Source: Plectosphaerella cucumerina (lineage: Eukaryota; Ascomycota; Sordariomycetes; Glomerellales; Plectosphaerellaceae). Taken from it: DNA of 64,000 nucleotides. The stretch's first letter is position 1, and the number at the start of each line of letters is the position of its first letter. The notes under the pieces are model-generated. The model did no database searches, was not told where the DNA came from, and worked only from the letters and a program-made list of their open reading frames with translations. The translations under genes were made by a program, and so were the position numbers. This document shows positions 23,615-34,361 of the stretch, in pieces. The stretch spans positions 868,001-932,000 of the forward strand of contig JAGPXD010000004.1 of NCBI GenBank assembly GCA_020746995.1. Direction: 5' to 3'.

Positions 23615-24185
23615 GACGGAGGTTGGGAGGCTGTTGAGTTTTTGAGAAGTGGTGTGGTGAGGTTGGTCAAGTTTAGCGGCTGTGCGCAAGGCTGGTGATG
23701 AGGTTGTTGAGCGTCTGCGGGTAAGTTGTCTGCAGGCGGGCCGTGTTCGAGCATCGAAGTGAGAAGGTGAGAAGTGACAGAAACGATTCAGACTGAGCGC
23801 CAGGACCTTCCCGAAGAGGCAGATTCAGGCGCCAGGCGACTGAGTGGTTGAGCAAAGTGTGAGAGTTGCGGTTGGTGCTGACTCAGCAGAAACTCTGTGG
23901 GGGAAGCTTATTGGGAGAGACTCGGGCTGAGGGATGACTTCATTTGAGAAAACTGCCTGCCTGCCTTGACCAGTTAGAGATCCAACATACAGCCAACGCG
24001 TTGCCAGAAGCTTCTTTTTGCGCTTTATACCACTTTATGATTTGATTATTCAGGTCCTGAGGATATCCGAGTACCTTCCCTCGACTGATCAAGCAAGAGG
24101 CAGTCACGAAGGCGGGGTTCCTTTCTGACCTCAATCCAGGCAGAAACGACACCTGATATCACGACTTTTCCTGCCAGTTAAATGA
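23615..24185. promoter_or_regulatory. Shared promoter, rrn10 / CSA-like gene
   Basis: 571 bp between two head-to-head start codons. No specific factor site is claimed; no gene seen inside. Confidence 0.5.
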
Positions 24186-25686
24186 ATGCAGTCATCCCGC
24201 CTCTTTGCCCGCGCCGCGGGTGACCTCTCCCCGAATGCCTTTGCTCGGACGACATCATCAGAGCTTCTCCGCACTTTCGGGCCAGCGCCTCAGCATCGGT
24301 TCGACGGCGATGGCGATGCTGCTGACGAGAACCTTGTCCCAGGCGTGTGGGCGCATCGAGAGGGCGTCAATGCGCTCACGGTGGATAAATTCGACGGACG
24401 GATGTGAGTGACCTAGATTACTCCTGACTTGCCTCGACTAACATGTCATTAGGATGCTTTCTGGTGGTGCTGATGGCACCATCAAGCTCTGGGACCTGAA
24501 TGATTGCGGCAATCCCCATATGCAACATACGTTTCGCCCTCGTGCCCGAGCTGTTAGAGTTCTCCGTGAAGAGGAGGCTGAGGAGGGTCACCGGCATGGC
24601 GTGACGCATCTGAGCTTCTATCCCTTCGACGCCGACGCCTTCCTCTCCAGCTCTTTCGACCGCACCTTGAAGCTGTGGTCGACGACGCGCATGTCTGTGT
24701 CGGCGAGCTTCCCTATCAACAGCACCATCTACAGCCACGCCACGAGTCCCGTTGCCGATCACCTTCTCGTGGCATGCGCTACGCAGCACTCGGCCGTGCG
24801 TCTCGTTGACCTTCGATCTGGCTCAGCTCTGCAGTCGTTGGTTGCGCATGGCGGCGCTGTGCTCTCGGTAGCATGGAGTCCACGCCATGAGCACACGCTG
24901 GCAAGCGGTCATGTTGACGGCAGAGTCCGCATATGGGATGTTCGACGGGCGGGAGGTGCAGTTGCCATGCTCGACCAAGAGGACAGCCTCGGCGTGATTC
25001 ACCGTTTCGAGCACGCCGTGGCGTCAGGTCAGACGTGGACGGGAGCACGGCATTCACGGGCCTCGGCCCGGGCGCACGACGATGGCGTCAACGGACTCTG
25101 CTGGACAGATGATGGAAAGTTCATTGTCTCAGCTGGTCTTGACCGGCGCATCCGCGTGTGGAACGCGGCGACGGGCGCCAACACGCTGGCCAGCTTCGGG
25201 TCATCTATACAGAACCGCCAGGCAGGCTCCGTATGCATGTTCGCGTCGCCAGGCAGCTGCGCCCGCGGCGGCGGCGATTTGCTCTTTTGGCCGAACGAGC
25301 AGGAAATCCTCATTATGGATCTCCACGAAGGCACCCTGGTCACGCGTCTGAAGGTCCCCGGAGCGGCGGCCGGCGCCCCAACGTCATCCTCCCAGGGCGG
25401 CGGGCTCAACGCGAGAAATCGCACCATGGCCATGGCGTGGCGCGGGGCGGGCGGCCAGGGCCTCCAAACCGGCACCGTCATGGGAGGCGGGAGCTCCTAC
25501 GGCGCGCTCTACACAGCACATCTCGACGGCCAGATCCGGGCCTGGATGCCTCGGCTGCCCGGCCCAGACGACGACGACCCTACCGAGGATCCGCAAGACG
25601 AGGACGAAGTCGTCCGCCAGCGCAAGCGCAAGGCTGTCGACGACGCTTACAAGAGTCTGATGGGCCGACAAGTGACCTTCAGCTAG
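24186..25686 (+). CDS. rad28: CSA/ERCC8-like WD40 repair protein
   Basis: Two exons (24186-24403, 24453-25686), intron 24404-24452 (GTGAGT...TTAG, CTAAC branch); 483 aa. WD40 repeats are visible in order: ALTVDKFDGRMMLSGGADG then IKLWDL, HLSFYPFDADAFLSSSFD then LKLWS, AVRLVDL, VLSVAWSPRHEHTLASGHVD then VRIWDV, GLCWTDDGKFIVSAGLDR then IRVWNA, and a last blade ending IRAWM. The N-terminal segment (LFARAAGDLSPNAFARTTSS, ELLRTF) and the MLSGG..DG..KLWDL start match Cockayne syndrome A/ERCC8, the substrate receptor of a Cul4-DDB1 ligase in transcription-coupled repair. The C-terminus is acidic then basic (QRKRKAVDDAYKSLMGRQ). The first of two nearby ATGs (24182) is out of frame, so 24186 is used. 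Nuclear site expected. Confidence 0.85.
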
Positions 25687-26319
25687 GGGACCCCGCCCCG
25701 AAGCCGTGGGAAATTACGAGATTCATCCTCCGGCGGTGGCAACGCCTTGACAGGCTGACGTGCGTCCTTTGACAGGATGCCGAAACGGTCGAGATGCTCG
25801 GCGTCAAAACACATGTTTTGCAACCCCCCGGGGGGCTCAACGCAACGCGACACGCTCCACCAAGTCTCCACTGCATTTGTCTGCCGCCCCCAGATGAGGC
25901 GACCACGCGGACGTCTGACCGCCGCTTTGACGTCTTGGTATTTGACATCGGCGGCTCGCACGGGGGTGACAAGCACATCCCGACAGCCTCACTCGCCCAG
26001 GGGTGCGATCTTCAGCTGGGCGGGGGATCCAGGTGTACGGGGCATGATGGAGAAGATTGATTGACGTTCGGGGAGTGCGCCGAGAACACACTTTGGCTAA
26101 TAATAACCCGCGACGACACTGCATCTCTCACCGCCGGTGATGCCAGGACGTTCGGGAGGCTCTGATCCGTGGGGCGGGCGCTACTGGCCGAAGGAAAAAA
26201 AAAGTGTGTTGGAGAGATGAATTACCCACTCCGGCTGGCGCTCGGCCGAGTCAGACACATCACATCACATGCGACGGCAAAAGGAGACGACGGACGACAA
26301 CGACAAAAATGATTTTCAT
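25687..26319. other. Intergenic, 3' of CSA-like gene
   Basis: 633 bp between the WD40 stop codon and the 3' end of the first tRNA gene. No supportable gene seen. Confidence 0.5.
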
Positions 26320-26409
26320 TGTGCCTTGCCTGGATCGAACAGGCGACCTTTCGATTTTATGATTGAAGTGGACTTCAGTCGAACGCTACTCCCACTGAGC
26401 TAAAGGCAC
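26320..26409 (-). tRNA. tRNA-Phe (GAA), with intron
   Basis: On the minus strand: acceptor stem GTGCCTT/AAGGCAC, D-arm TAGCTCAGTGGG, anticodon stem TTCGA/TCGAA, loop CTGAAG with anticodon GAA, T-arm GCCTG-TTCGATC-CAGGC, discriminator A. Between the base after the anticodon and the 3' half of the stem is an intron of about 17 nt that can pair with the anticodon loop (TTCAATC). B-box GGTCGCCTGTTCGATCC is intact. Confidence 0.9.
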
Positions 26410-26877
26410 TTGGTTGCGTTGTTTTCGGGATCGGGAGGAGCCGTGATGTGGGCGGGCGGAGCATCTCCAATCCGGAAGACGTGATGGCTTCAAGCCAGGG
26501 CGGCTCGGTGTCTGTCTCGGTAGGTCTCAAGGAAGGCTGCCCAATCTTGGGGAGTTGGAGGGCATCAGTGTGGTTACACAATGTCGGCGATGCTGAGGCG
26601 CAGACAACGCGGTGGGTGGGAGGCCTTCGTCTGGGCTGACTACATGCTGCGCCGGGAATTTGCAGCCTATCTGGTGCTGCAGTCTCTCATTGCGATCCTG
26701 GCTATGCTTCCGACTGAACGGATCATTTAAAGACTCGGCGACCGGCGCGGCGGAGGTCGGCGTTGCTGCCGACCCCTTCATCCAAACTTCCGACCAAATC
26801 GACAGCCATTAAGTCAACGTCTTTCGAAATCATCTCACTACCTATCCCCAGTCGCGTCGATACATCCACCTGACAAG
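26410..26877. other. Intergenic, promoter of the membrane protein gene
   Basis: 468 bp between the tRNA 5' end and the start codon at 26878. No supportable gene seen. Confidence 0.5.
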
Positions 26878-28564
26878 ATGAATCCGGCAAACCCAGAGGA
26901 ACCAGAGGAACCAATCATACCAGAGGAACCAGATGCTCGAGTCCTGCAGTCGGTCTTTGACAGCTACGTGCCCAAGGCAACAGCGAACGACGTCCACAAC
27001 CCAGGTCCTCAAACAACACTCAGCTTGGATGCTTCTAGGCTAGGAAAAGATTTCAACAACTTGTGTCGCGGGTTCCTTTACGGGGACATGGACCCTGTTG
27101 TAGCGAAAGAACTCGTACACCTGATGGCGAAGCTTGAGTTGGCGCATCCAATGTTGACGAAGAGTACGCCGTGCACGTTCCCCAGCCGCCTAATTAAGCA
27201 AACCGACCAGTTCAGCCTCATGAGAGGATTGTTCCCCTCAATTATATCCTTGCCACAAACGGAGGCGCTACGAGCTAGGGCTTCAAACAGAAGCAAGCTC
27301 CGGAGACGTCGAAATGTAAGGTCCTTGGACACCGCAACACCACGAATCGAAATCACCGGGGGCAGAGTCACTAATCCCCCGTTGTTAGAACCAACAGAGA
27401 GACGGGAGCATCCTTTATGCCGCCTACGCCCCGTACGCCACTGTCTCAGACTCCAAGACACAGAATATGCTGCTGCGGATATACGACAAGCTGCACTTCC
27501 TCGACCGCGGGTTCGCAGAGTACTTCACATCCATCGTCGAAGGCGACGCAGCCCACGTCCGCACGCAGTTCCAGGATATTCGGCGCCGTTTCGCCTCGGC
27601 CCAAAATCCCAATGTTCCAACCTCGGGCCCAGATAACGATGTCGACGTCAATCTCGGCGACCTTGGACACTTCTGCGAACAGGTTCTTCAGGTCTACGAA
27701 GCCGCAAAACCGTACAAGTTCCCGGGCGGCCCCATATTCCACGTCACTTGCGGAGATGTCACGGACAAGCTCAATTACCTTCAGGATGCCCTCGAGGTGC
27801 CCTACTGGGATCTCATGCTGAAACACTTCGGAATATGGCGGGCCAACTCCCATGGGCTCATGGGCAAGGCCATTCTGAGCATCATCTACAGCGCGAAGCT
27901 GGAGCTGAAAGTGGCCGTCGCCGAGCTTATGCAACAAGCCGCGGCGAGGGGCATCATGGAAGACCTCGCTCCGATCGTCAAGGGCATCAAGCGCCGCATC
28001 GAGCTCCTGGATAGCGTCAGAGACAGCAGCGTGGATGGACTTCACATACTCGAGGAGATTCTGCGCAGAAGCGACTTTCTCCCGGACTACTACGTCACGT
28101 TGATGCCTTCGACGGCCATCATCCCGACGACCACAACTCAAACACCGGTGGTGAGCATGGTGGCCGCCATCTGCCTCCTCGTGCTGGCTCTCCCACCCTT
28201 CGCAGTGGGCTTCCACCTGGCTGGCACCAAAGGTGGGGTAGGAAGCTTCCAGGACGCTGGCTTTTGGTTCCTCGTCCAGGGCAACATCATGTCGACCCTG
28301 GGAAGTGTGCTCATGGTCGTGCCGATGCTGCGAGAGCCGTGGTTCTCGCTCATCTACCTGTCCGTGTGGCTCATGCTCGGCGGGGGACTGGTCTGCTCGA
28401 TCGTGTCGGTGGCAATATTCACCCACGTTCACACGGGATGGAGCAGCGCGTTTGTCTTGTTTGGGTCCATGATGTCGGCTTGGGCGGTGTTGATCATGGC
28501 GCAGGGGGAGGGATCGAAGGTTCAGGAGGCGGAGAAGGTCGAGGTAAAGGACAAGCTTGAGTGA
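26878..28564 (+). CDS. Four-TM membrane protein, unknown family (482 aa)
   Basis: Best model: exons 26878-27163 and 27402-28564, intron 27164-27401 (GTACGC donor, CTAATC branch, AGAG acceptor), which keeps frame and joins HPMLTK to NGSILYAAYAP. An alternative keeps 27164-27317 as coding and splices 27318-27387 (GTAAGG...TTAG). The N-terminus is acidic and Pro-rich (EEPEEPIIPEEPDA). A long helical soluble part follows (residues about 115-335), then four hydrophobic segments at roughly 345-367, 380-404, 409-435 and 442-461, and a charged tail (KVEVKDKLE). No transporter or enzyme motif was recognised. The gene is flanked on both sides by tRNA-Phe genes. Orientation of the soluble domain and function are unknown. 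Confidence 0.75.
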
Positions 28565-28683
28565 GATGAGGGTGTTTGAGGATTTGTATTCTCAAAACGT
28601 TGGAACTGAGTAAAAGAAAGACTTTCGTGGCACAACAGGTGGCCTGTCTCCTATGCAAGGTGGTCAAAAAGCAAAAGGAATAT

Positions 28684-28774
28684 TGTGCCTTGCCTGGATC
28701 GAACAGGCGACCTTTCGATTGTTTGATTGAAGTGTTACTTCAGTCGAACGCTACTCCCACTGAGCTAAAGGCAC
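28684..28774 (-). tRNA. tRNA-Phe (GAA), second copy with intron
   Basis: Same mature sequence as the copy at 26320-26409, differing only in the intron (about 18 nt, again with TTCAATC pairing to the anticodon loop). Same strand. The T and G next to the gene are shared, but flanks beyond that differ, so the two copies are not part of a long recent duplication. Confidence 0.9.
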
Positions 28775-29481
28775 ATGTTGTTGGAGTTCAAGCTGGACCG
28801 GCGGATCCATAGTATCCACGCCCGCCAAATCCCTTATCTTTATCTCGTCTCCCGCCTCATCTGCCGCAAATCCCACGATGCCTCATCTCGCATACTAAGC
28901 GAAGGCGCCCGCTCCGTCCCGCCCACCAGGGTCCAGCAACACAGTGTCGGAGCCACGTCGGAGGTTTACCGAAAAACAGAAGTCCCCCCTTCCCTTCCCG
29001 TCCCGTCATCGTTCGCAGGCGCGGTCGTCACATTTGACCGCCATCACCTATCACCTTTCGAAAAAATACGCCGAATATCTGATTATCTATCCCACTCCTG
29101 AAACGGGGGGTGGCGGGCAGACGCGATGGCGGGACGGACGCCTGGATCTGGGGATCGGGAAAGGGAAAGAAGGCAAAGGCACAGGACGGGCCAGCGACAG
29201 GACCAGGGCTGCGGGCTGCGAGTAAGGGGGGGGCGTGTGCTGCGGGCAGGAAAGTGACAGGTGACAGAACCCCCTCCTTCACCATCCTCATCTGACTTCT
29301 TTCGGGCTGCGTTGATGAAGCGGCCAGCGCTGAGCCGCAGGCGGGAGCACGTGTCACTTGTGATCTCTGGGACGCGGCCAAGGGGGGGCTGGTGAGTGAA
29401 AATCCTGATATTGAACGACCGTCGCTCGTTTCTTCTTCCACGAAGGCGCATCTGCCCTCCCCTCCTTCCTGTCTCCGGCGA
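28775..29481. other. Intergenic
   Basis: 707 bp between the second tRNA gene and the stop codon of the secreted protein gene. No supportable gene seen. Confidence 0.5.
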
Positions 29482-30231
29482 TCACCAGGCCGGCCCATCC
29501 TCCGTGTCCGATCCGCACCCGACGACAAACGCACCAACACCGAGCCTCGCGTCCACGTCCCTCTGCGCCCCTACGCCGCCCTGCGCGAACCCCAGCCCCC
29601 ATCCCTCCGTCGCCGTCGCCACAAAGCTCACGTTCCTCGTCACCGCCCTGTCCCTATCCACAAGACAAGGAAACATCCCCGCGATCCACTCGTCCGAGCC
29701 GTCCCCGGGGAAGACCTGCACCAGGTCCGTGGCCTCCCACTCCTTCTTGCTCCCGCCTGGGGGCGGCACCCGCCCCGCGTGGGAGTCGTAGACGAGCTGG
29801 AAGTGCATCCCGCCGTCGCCGAGGACTTGTTGCTCGAGACCTGTCCAGGCGAAGCACGGGTATCCTTCGGGGAGGGTGGTGCAGATGGGCAGGCGGAAGA
29901 AGAGGGCGCACATGCGCGGGGCGCCGTCGGCGTGGTGGCGGAGGACCCAGGGGTCGAGGGTGTATTCGAAGAGGGTTTCGACGTCGGGGGTGCCGGCGAT
30001 GGTGCCGTTGCCGTCGGGGTTGACGACGAAGGCTCCGGACATGCGGCCTATGGCTGTGCGTGTGGGGGCGATGTAGGGGGAGTCATCTCTGATGGAGCAG
30101 TAGAGGCTGGTCTTTTGCTGGCGACGCCAGAGGGGGGATGTCTCGATAATGGGGAGGGGGATGTCAGGGGAGGCCTCGTGGGGGGCGGCCGTTGCGAAGA
30201 CGGTGGTGAGGAGGAGGACGAGGGGAAGCAT
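29482..30231 (-). CDS. Secreted protein, 249 aa, unrecognised
   Basis: Single exon. A signal peptide is clear: LPLVLLLTTVFATAAPH, cleavage likely near residue 16-18. A possible dibasic processing site (LWRRQ) lies near residue 37. The mature part has single cysteines spread out (YCSIRDD, MCALFF, ICTTLPEGYPCF, MFPCLV, VGCG) and two N-glycosylation sequons (NGT, NVS). The central part (CALFFRLPICTTLPEGYPCF, then AWTGLEQQVLG) faintly recalls fungal secreted But2-type C-terminal domains, but this is weak. No catalytic motif seen. Upstream are 440 bp to the end of prp2. Confidence 0.65.
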   Translation of the reverse strand: MLPLVLLLTTVFATAAPHEASPDIPLPIIETSPLWRRQQKTSLYCSIRDDSPYIAPTRTAIGRMSGAFVVNPDGNGTIAGTPDVETLFEYTLDPWVLRHHADGAPRMCALFFRLPICTTLPEGYPCFAWTGLEQQVLGDGGMHFQLVYDSHAGRVPPPGGSKKEWEATDLVQVFPGDGSDEWIAGMFPCLVDRDRAVTRNVSFVATATEGWGLGFAQGGVGAQRDVDARLGVGAFVVGCGSDTEDGPAW

Positions 30232-30671
30232 GGTGGAAGTGATGTTGATGACCTGTGATGCTGTATGCTGTGATGATCCTGATATTCTAGGATGTCCCTT
30301 GCCACATCCGGGTCCTCATCCAACCCCGTCCTGATCTTATATGTTCTCCAAAGGCCACGGCTGTTGCCATGGCTCTCACCGTCAGACTCGAGCCTGCACC
30401 CTCCCGACTCGCCTCTGCACGCTCTAATGTTTGCCGTCACGAACACCCACGTGACAAGACCTCGTCCCAGCTCGCCGTACGAGGGAAACCCAAGACCATG
30501 TCGCACCTCATCTGGCAGCCCCCGAGATACATCCGTCGCACCGCATCTCGCCCCACCTGCCACACCGTTGGAACGACCTGCCGCGCAACCCGGGTGAGAC
30601 TCGCACACCAACGACATCTCGCCACCGAGCAACCGCAAACAATCAAACACCTTCCCCCTTCCCAGCCCCGC
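30232..30671. other. Intergenic, promoter of the secreted protein gene
   Basis: 440 bp between the start codon at 30231 and the stop codon of prp2. No supportable gene seen. Confidence 0.5.
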
Positions 30672-33668
30672 CTACGCCCTCCCCTGCCCCTTGGGCATCT
30701 TCCTCTCCTCCAGGTCGTCCATGTCCTTGCGCTTGTAGTGGTGCGGCGCGAGCTCTGAGAGCCACTTGGGCTCGACGGGCATACAGCTGCGCATGTACTC
30801 CTTGCTTGTCTGGACCAGCTCGAAATACACAACGACGCGCGGCGGCGGGTCGACGCCCATGAGGACCGAGCTCGGGTGGATGTGGACAGTTGCGTTCTTC
30901 TTGACCGTCCTGTAGCTGTCGCCGCCGCGCTGCAGCCTCGCCGCGTTGGGGAAGAAGCCAGCCGTCAGCGCCCTCCGGATGGGCGTAAGATTGGACGCGC
31001 CGCACGTCGAGGGGGCCACTTCAACGCGGTCACACAGCTTGGCCAGCTGCTCGCGCACGTCGCGCGCCCGCTGCAGGGAGCGGTGCTGGAGGAAGTTCTC
31101 CTTGGACCAGATGGGCGAGTAGTCGCTGTCGACCCACTGGTTCCAGATGTTGAGAAGCGTCACGTGGTCGCCACCCTCCTTGATCGTGAAGCGAGCGCGC
31201 GCGCTGTCGGCGTGTAGCTTCTTGTCCTTGGGCCGGAAGAAGAGCGTTGCAGCCTCGGAGAGCATGGACACCACGGAGAGCACCTCCTCGACACATCCCT
31301 CCTTGTCGGCTGCCAGAATGGCCTTTGCGAGCATCGGGTCCGTCGGGAATTCGGCCATCTGTCGTCCCATCTTGGTCAGCTCGCCCTTGTGGTTGAGCGC
31401 CTGCAGGGCAAACAGCTGGTTGAGCGCGCCGATGAGCGACTCGGTCGGCGGCGGGTCCATGAACTGGAAGTCCAGTAGCTCGTTGATGCCCAGCGACTTG
31501 AGCTGCAGCATTACGCCCGTCAGGTTCGTACGCTGGATCTCTGGCATGGGCGACTCGTCCATCTCGTTCATGTAGGCAAACTTGGTATACAGCCTGAAGC
31601 ACTTGCCAGGCCCGACACGCCCTGCGCGACCGCTCCTCTGGTTTGCTGACGCACGCGAACACGGCGTCACCGCCAGGTTGGACATTCCCGTTGCCGGGTT
31701 GTACATGTTCTCCTTGACGAAGCCAGGGTCGATGACGTAGACAATTCCATCAATCGTCAGCGATGTCTCGGCAATGTTGGTTGCCAGCACCACCTTGCGA
31801 GCGCCTTCGGGTGTCGGCTCAAACACCTTGGCCTGCAAGTCCGAGGGCAGGTTGGCGTAGATGGGACAGATGATGAGTTCCTTGACTCGATTGCCCAGCT
31901 TGCGCGCTGTGTCGGTGATCTGCTGCTCGGCCGCCTCGATCTCGTCCTGACCTGTGAGGAAGACCAGGATATCGCCCTTGCCCTGCGTTGTGTGGATCTG
32001 GAAGATGGTCGTGATGGCTGCCGTGAGGTAGTTGGCCTCAGGCGCTGGTGTGTAGTAGATGTCGACCGGGTATCGTCGGCCAGGGATGTTGTAGATGGGC
32101 GCGTCGTCAAAGTAGGCTGCGAACTTTTCCGCGTTCATCGTCGCGGAGGAGATGAGCAGCTTCAGGTCTGGCCGCTCTCGAGCAAGGTCCTTGACCAGCG
32201 CCAGCAGGATGTCCGTGTGCACCGTCCGCTCGTGCGCCTCGTCAATCATGATGGCTGAGTAGCCAGCCAGGTCGGGCTCCGTCATGAACTCACGCAGCAG
32301 CATACCGTCCGTCATGTACTTGAGCACCGTCTTGTCGCTGGTGTTGTCCTCGAATCGGATCGAGAATCCAACCTCCTGACCGAGCTTGCAGTCGACCTCG
32401 TCGGCGACACGTGCCGCCACGCTCATGGCGGCCACACGGCGAGGCTGTGTGCACCCGACCTTGAGCCCGCCCTTGGTGTAGCCGGCCTCGTGTAGGTACT
32501 GCGGCAGCTGTGTTGTCTTTCCCGAACCTGTCTCACCGACAATGACCAAGATCTGAAACTTTTCCATGGCCGCCAAGAAGTCGTCGCGGTACTGGTAGAT
32601 CGGCAGGCTCTTGCGCGTCTCCTGGATTGATAGCTGCTTCTTCTCAGCCGCGTCAATCTGCGCCGCCAGAAACGCCTCCTCCTTGGATATCGTCTTGCCC
32701 TCGCCCGGCAGCCGTGAGTCGAGCGTCCATCGGATGTACTGGTCTTCGTCCATGACATAGCTGTAGTCGTCGTTTTCGCGCTCGTTCCGGGTGATCTGCG
32801 CCTTTGCCTTGGCCACCTGCTCCAGCTCCCATTCCTCGTGCTCCGTCACGAACTTCTCCTGCCCGTACTCGTCCTTGTCGACATAGCGCTTGTAGAGGGC
32901 ATCCTCCTTCTTGCGGCGGTCGATCTTGCCCTGCTCCGTCATGTAGTCCTCCGGCATGTGGTAGCCATCGCGGTGGTCGTCGATCTTGAGCCGCTCCTCG
33001 GCGAGCCGCAGCACCTCGCGGTTCTTGGCAAACTCTGCCTTTTCGCGGTCAGATAGCCGCACCCCGCTGCGCAGCTCCTCCGTCTCCTCGGCCACCTGTT
33101 TGCGCAGCAACGCCAGCTTCTCAGCCTCTCTCTTCTGCAGGTATTGCTGCCGGCTGCGCATTCGCAGATCCGGCATAGCTGCGAGCCGGTCTGCCGCCGA
33201 CTCGGGGCCCGGCCGCCTGTCGCGGTCCTTGTCCTTTCCTTTGTTCCCATCGCGATCGCGCAACCGCTTGGCAAACGCCTCGCGCTCTTCGATGTCCTTC
33301 TGTCGTTCGGCCTCTTCCCGCGCGCCGTCGGAAAGGTCTGCTGGGTCTGCGGCGGGTGATTTCCTGCTGCGGCTGTCGTCGTGGTCGACCTTGACCCTCT
33401 TTGGAGCCGACTCTTCGAACTCGGGCTCATCGATGTCGGATGGAGGTTCTTCGTCGGCCCATCTGTCCTCGGCGTCCTTGTCATGTCTCCGGTACTGTCG
33501 GGTGGGTTGCGGCGACCGTGATCTGCTGCGCCGTCTGGAGGATCGTTCGCTGCGCTCACCGCGGTCCCGCTCGCGACGATGCGACTTGGATTTCGACTTT
33601 GACTTCTGGACCTTGGCAGGACCGACCTCGTCGTCCTCCATGGGGATAAAAGCGTACTTTTTCGACAT
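30672..33668 (-). CDS. prp2: DEAH-box spliceosomal RNA helicase Prp2/DHX16
   Basis: Intronless 998-aa protein. The N-terminal third is charged and RS-rich (KSKSKSKSHRRERDRGERSE), followed by Prp2/DHX16-type segments (MPEDYMTEQGKIDRRKKEDA, LYKRYVDKDEYGQEKFVTEH, DDYSYVMDEDQYI). The helicase core has motif I GETGSGKT (about residue 376-383), Ia TQPRRVAA, II DEAH (about 476), III SSATMN, V TNIAETSLTIDG and VI QRSGRAGR, then winged-helix, ratchet (HA2) and OB parts to YKRKDMDDLEERKMPKG. In the spliceosome Prp2 remodels the Bact complex before the first catalytic step. The YKRKD..DLEERK tail and the YVMDEDQ segment favour Prp2 over Prp22/Prp16/Prp43. The ATG at 33668 was chosen because it starts MSKKYAFIPMEDDE; the frame stays open a further 33 codons upstream. 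Head-to-head with scj1. Confidence 0.93.
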   Translation of the reverse strand: MSKKYAFIPMEDDEVGPAKVQKSKSKSKSHRRERDRGERSERSSRRRSRSRSPQPTRQYRRHDKDAEDRWADEEPPSDIDEPEFEESAPKRVKVDHDDSRSRKSPAADPADLSDGAREEAERQKDIEEREAFAKRLRDRDGNKGKDKDRDRRPGPESAADRLAAMPDLRMRSRQQYLQKREAEKLALLRKQVAEETEELRSGVRLSDREKAEFAKNREVLRLAEERLKIDDHRDGYHMPEDYMTEQGKIDRRKKEDALYKRYVDKDEYGQEKFVTEHEEWELEQVAKAKAQITRNERENDDYSYVMDEDQYIRWTLDSRLPGEGKTISKEEAFLAAQIDAAEKKQLSIQETRKSLPIYQYRDDFLAAMEKFQILVIVGETGSGKTTQLPQYLHEAGYTKGGLKVGCTQPRRVAAMSVAARVADEVDCKLGQEVGFSIRFEDNTSDKTVLKYMTDGMLLREFMTEPDLAGYSAIMIDEAHERTVHTDILLALVKDLARERPDLKLLISSATMNAEKFAAYFDDAPIYNIPGRRYPVDIYYTPAPEANYLTAAITTIFQIHTTQGKGDILVFLTGQDEIEAAEQQITDTARKLGNRVKELIICPIYANLPSDLQAKVFEPTPEGARKVVLATNIAETSLTIDGIVYVIDPGFVKENMYNPATGMSNLAVTPCSRASANQRSGRAGRVGPGKCFRLYTKFAYMNEMDESPMPEIQRTNLTGVMLQLKSLGINELLDFQFMDPPPTESLIGALNQLFALQALNHKGELTKMGRQMAEFPTDPMLAKAILAADKEGCVEEVLSVVSMLSEAATLFFRPKDKKLHADSARARFTIKEGGDHVTLLNIWNQWVDSDYSPIWSKENFLQHRSLQRARDVREQLAKLCDRVEVAPSTCGASNLTPIRRALTAGFFPNAARLQRGGDSYRTVKKNATVHIHPSSVLMGVDPPPRVVVYFELVQTSKEYMRSCMPVEPKWLSELAPHHYKRKDMDDLEERKMPKGQGRA

Positions 33669-34361
33669 GGCTGATGGTGTTGAAGCTGGTGGCGATGCGG
33701 CTGAGTGTCGGGAAGCCGTGGCCGAGTTTGCAGCTCGATCAGACGAGCGATGTCGCGAGGAGAACAAGCTGATGATGGGACGGACAATGGAATTGGATGT
33801 TGGAGGTTGCCTGACCAGGCCTGGGTGGATTTAGGGGGATATTGGTTAAACGGGGCGATCGCCAAAGCGGGCCAAGTCGATGGGATGAAGCTTGCAATCT
33901 AAGCCGGAGTCTTTGACTCTATTGATGGGTACAAAAGAGGCTTTCCCAGCATTGTCGCGTCTAGATCCTTGAATTCCTGGCATAATGTATTCTTTTCTTA
34001 CTTCCACTGCTGGTGACCTCGACATTCATATGCAGAAACTGAGGCATCGTCCAAACAGTCCAACTTTCTCTTATCAGGAGCTTTCCTTATCTTAGCCCCC
34101 GTTAGCGCCGATCTGTCGCATCTCTTATCGGACCCTGGCGCGCCGAATTAACACGTTGGAACTTTCCTCTGGAGGCAATAGACAAAGGTAGCTTGCACAA
34201 AGGCCAGTCCCCAATACTTGAACTCCCTTTCCCTCCCCTCGACCTCCCCGGGGACTCGATTTGTCCCAGACACTCTTTTCGACCTTTGGAACGTCCCCCT
34301 CTGTTTCAACTTTAGAACCACCGACTTCAATCCCACCCCGGCCACGCCCGCAACATCGACC
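33669..34361. promoter_or_regulatory. Shared promoter, prp2 / scj1
   Basis: 693 bp between head-to-head start codons. A GAAnnTTC pair (minimal heat-shock-element unit) occurs at 34159-34166, plausible for a chaperone gene but expected by chance at this length. CT-rich tracts precede the scj1 ATG. Confidence 0.45.

Noticed and set aside
33669..33767. N-terminal extension of Prp2 (33 extra codons)
   Set aside because: The extension lacks family features, while the ATG at 33668 starts a typical MSKKYAF N-terminus.
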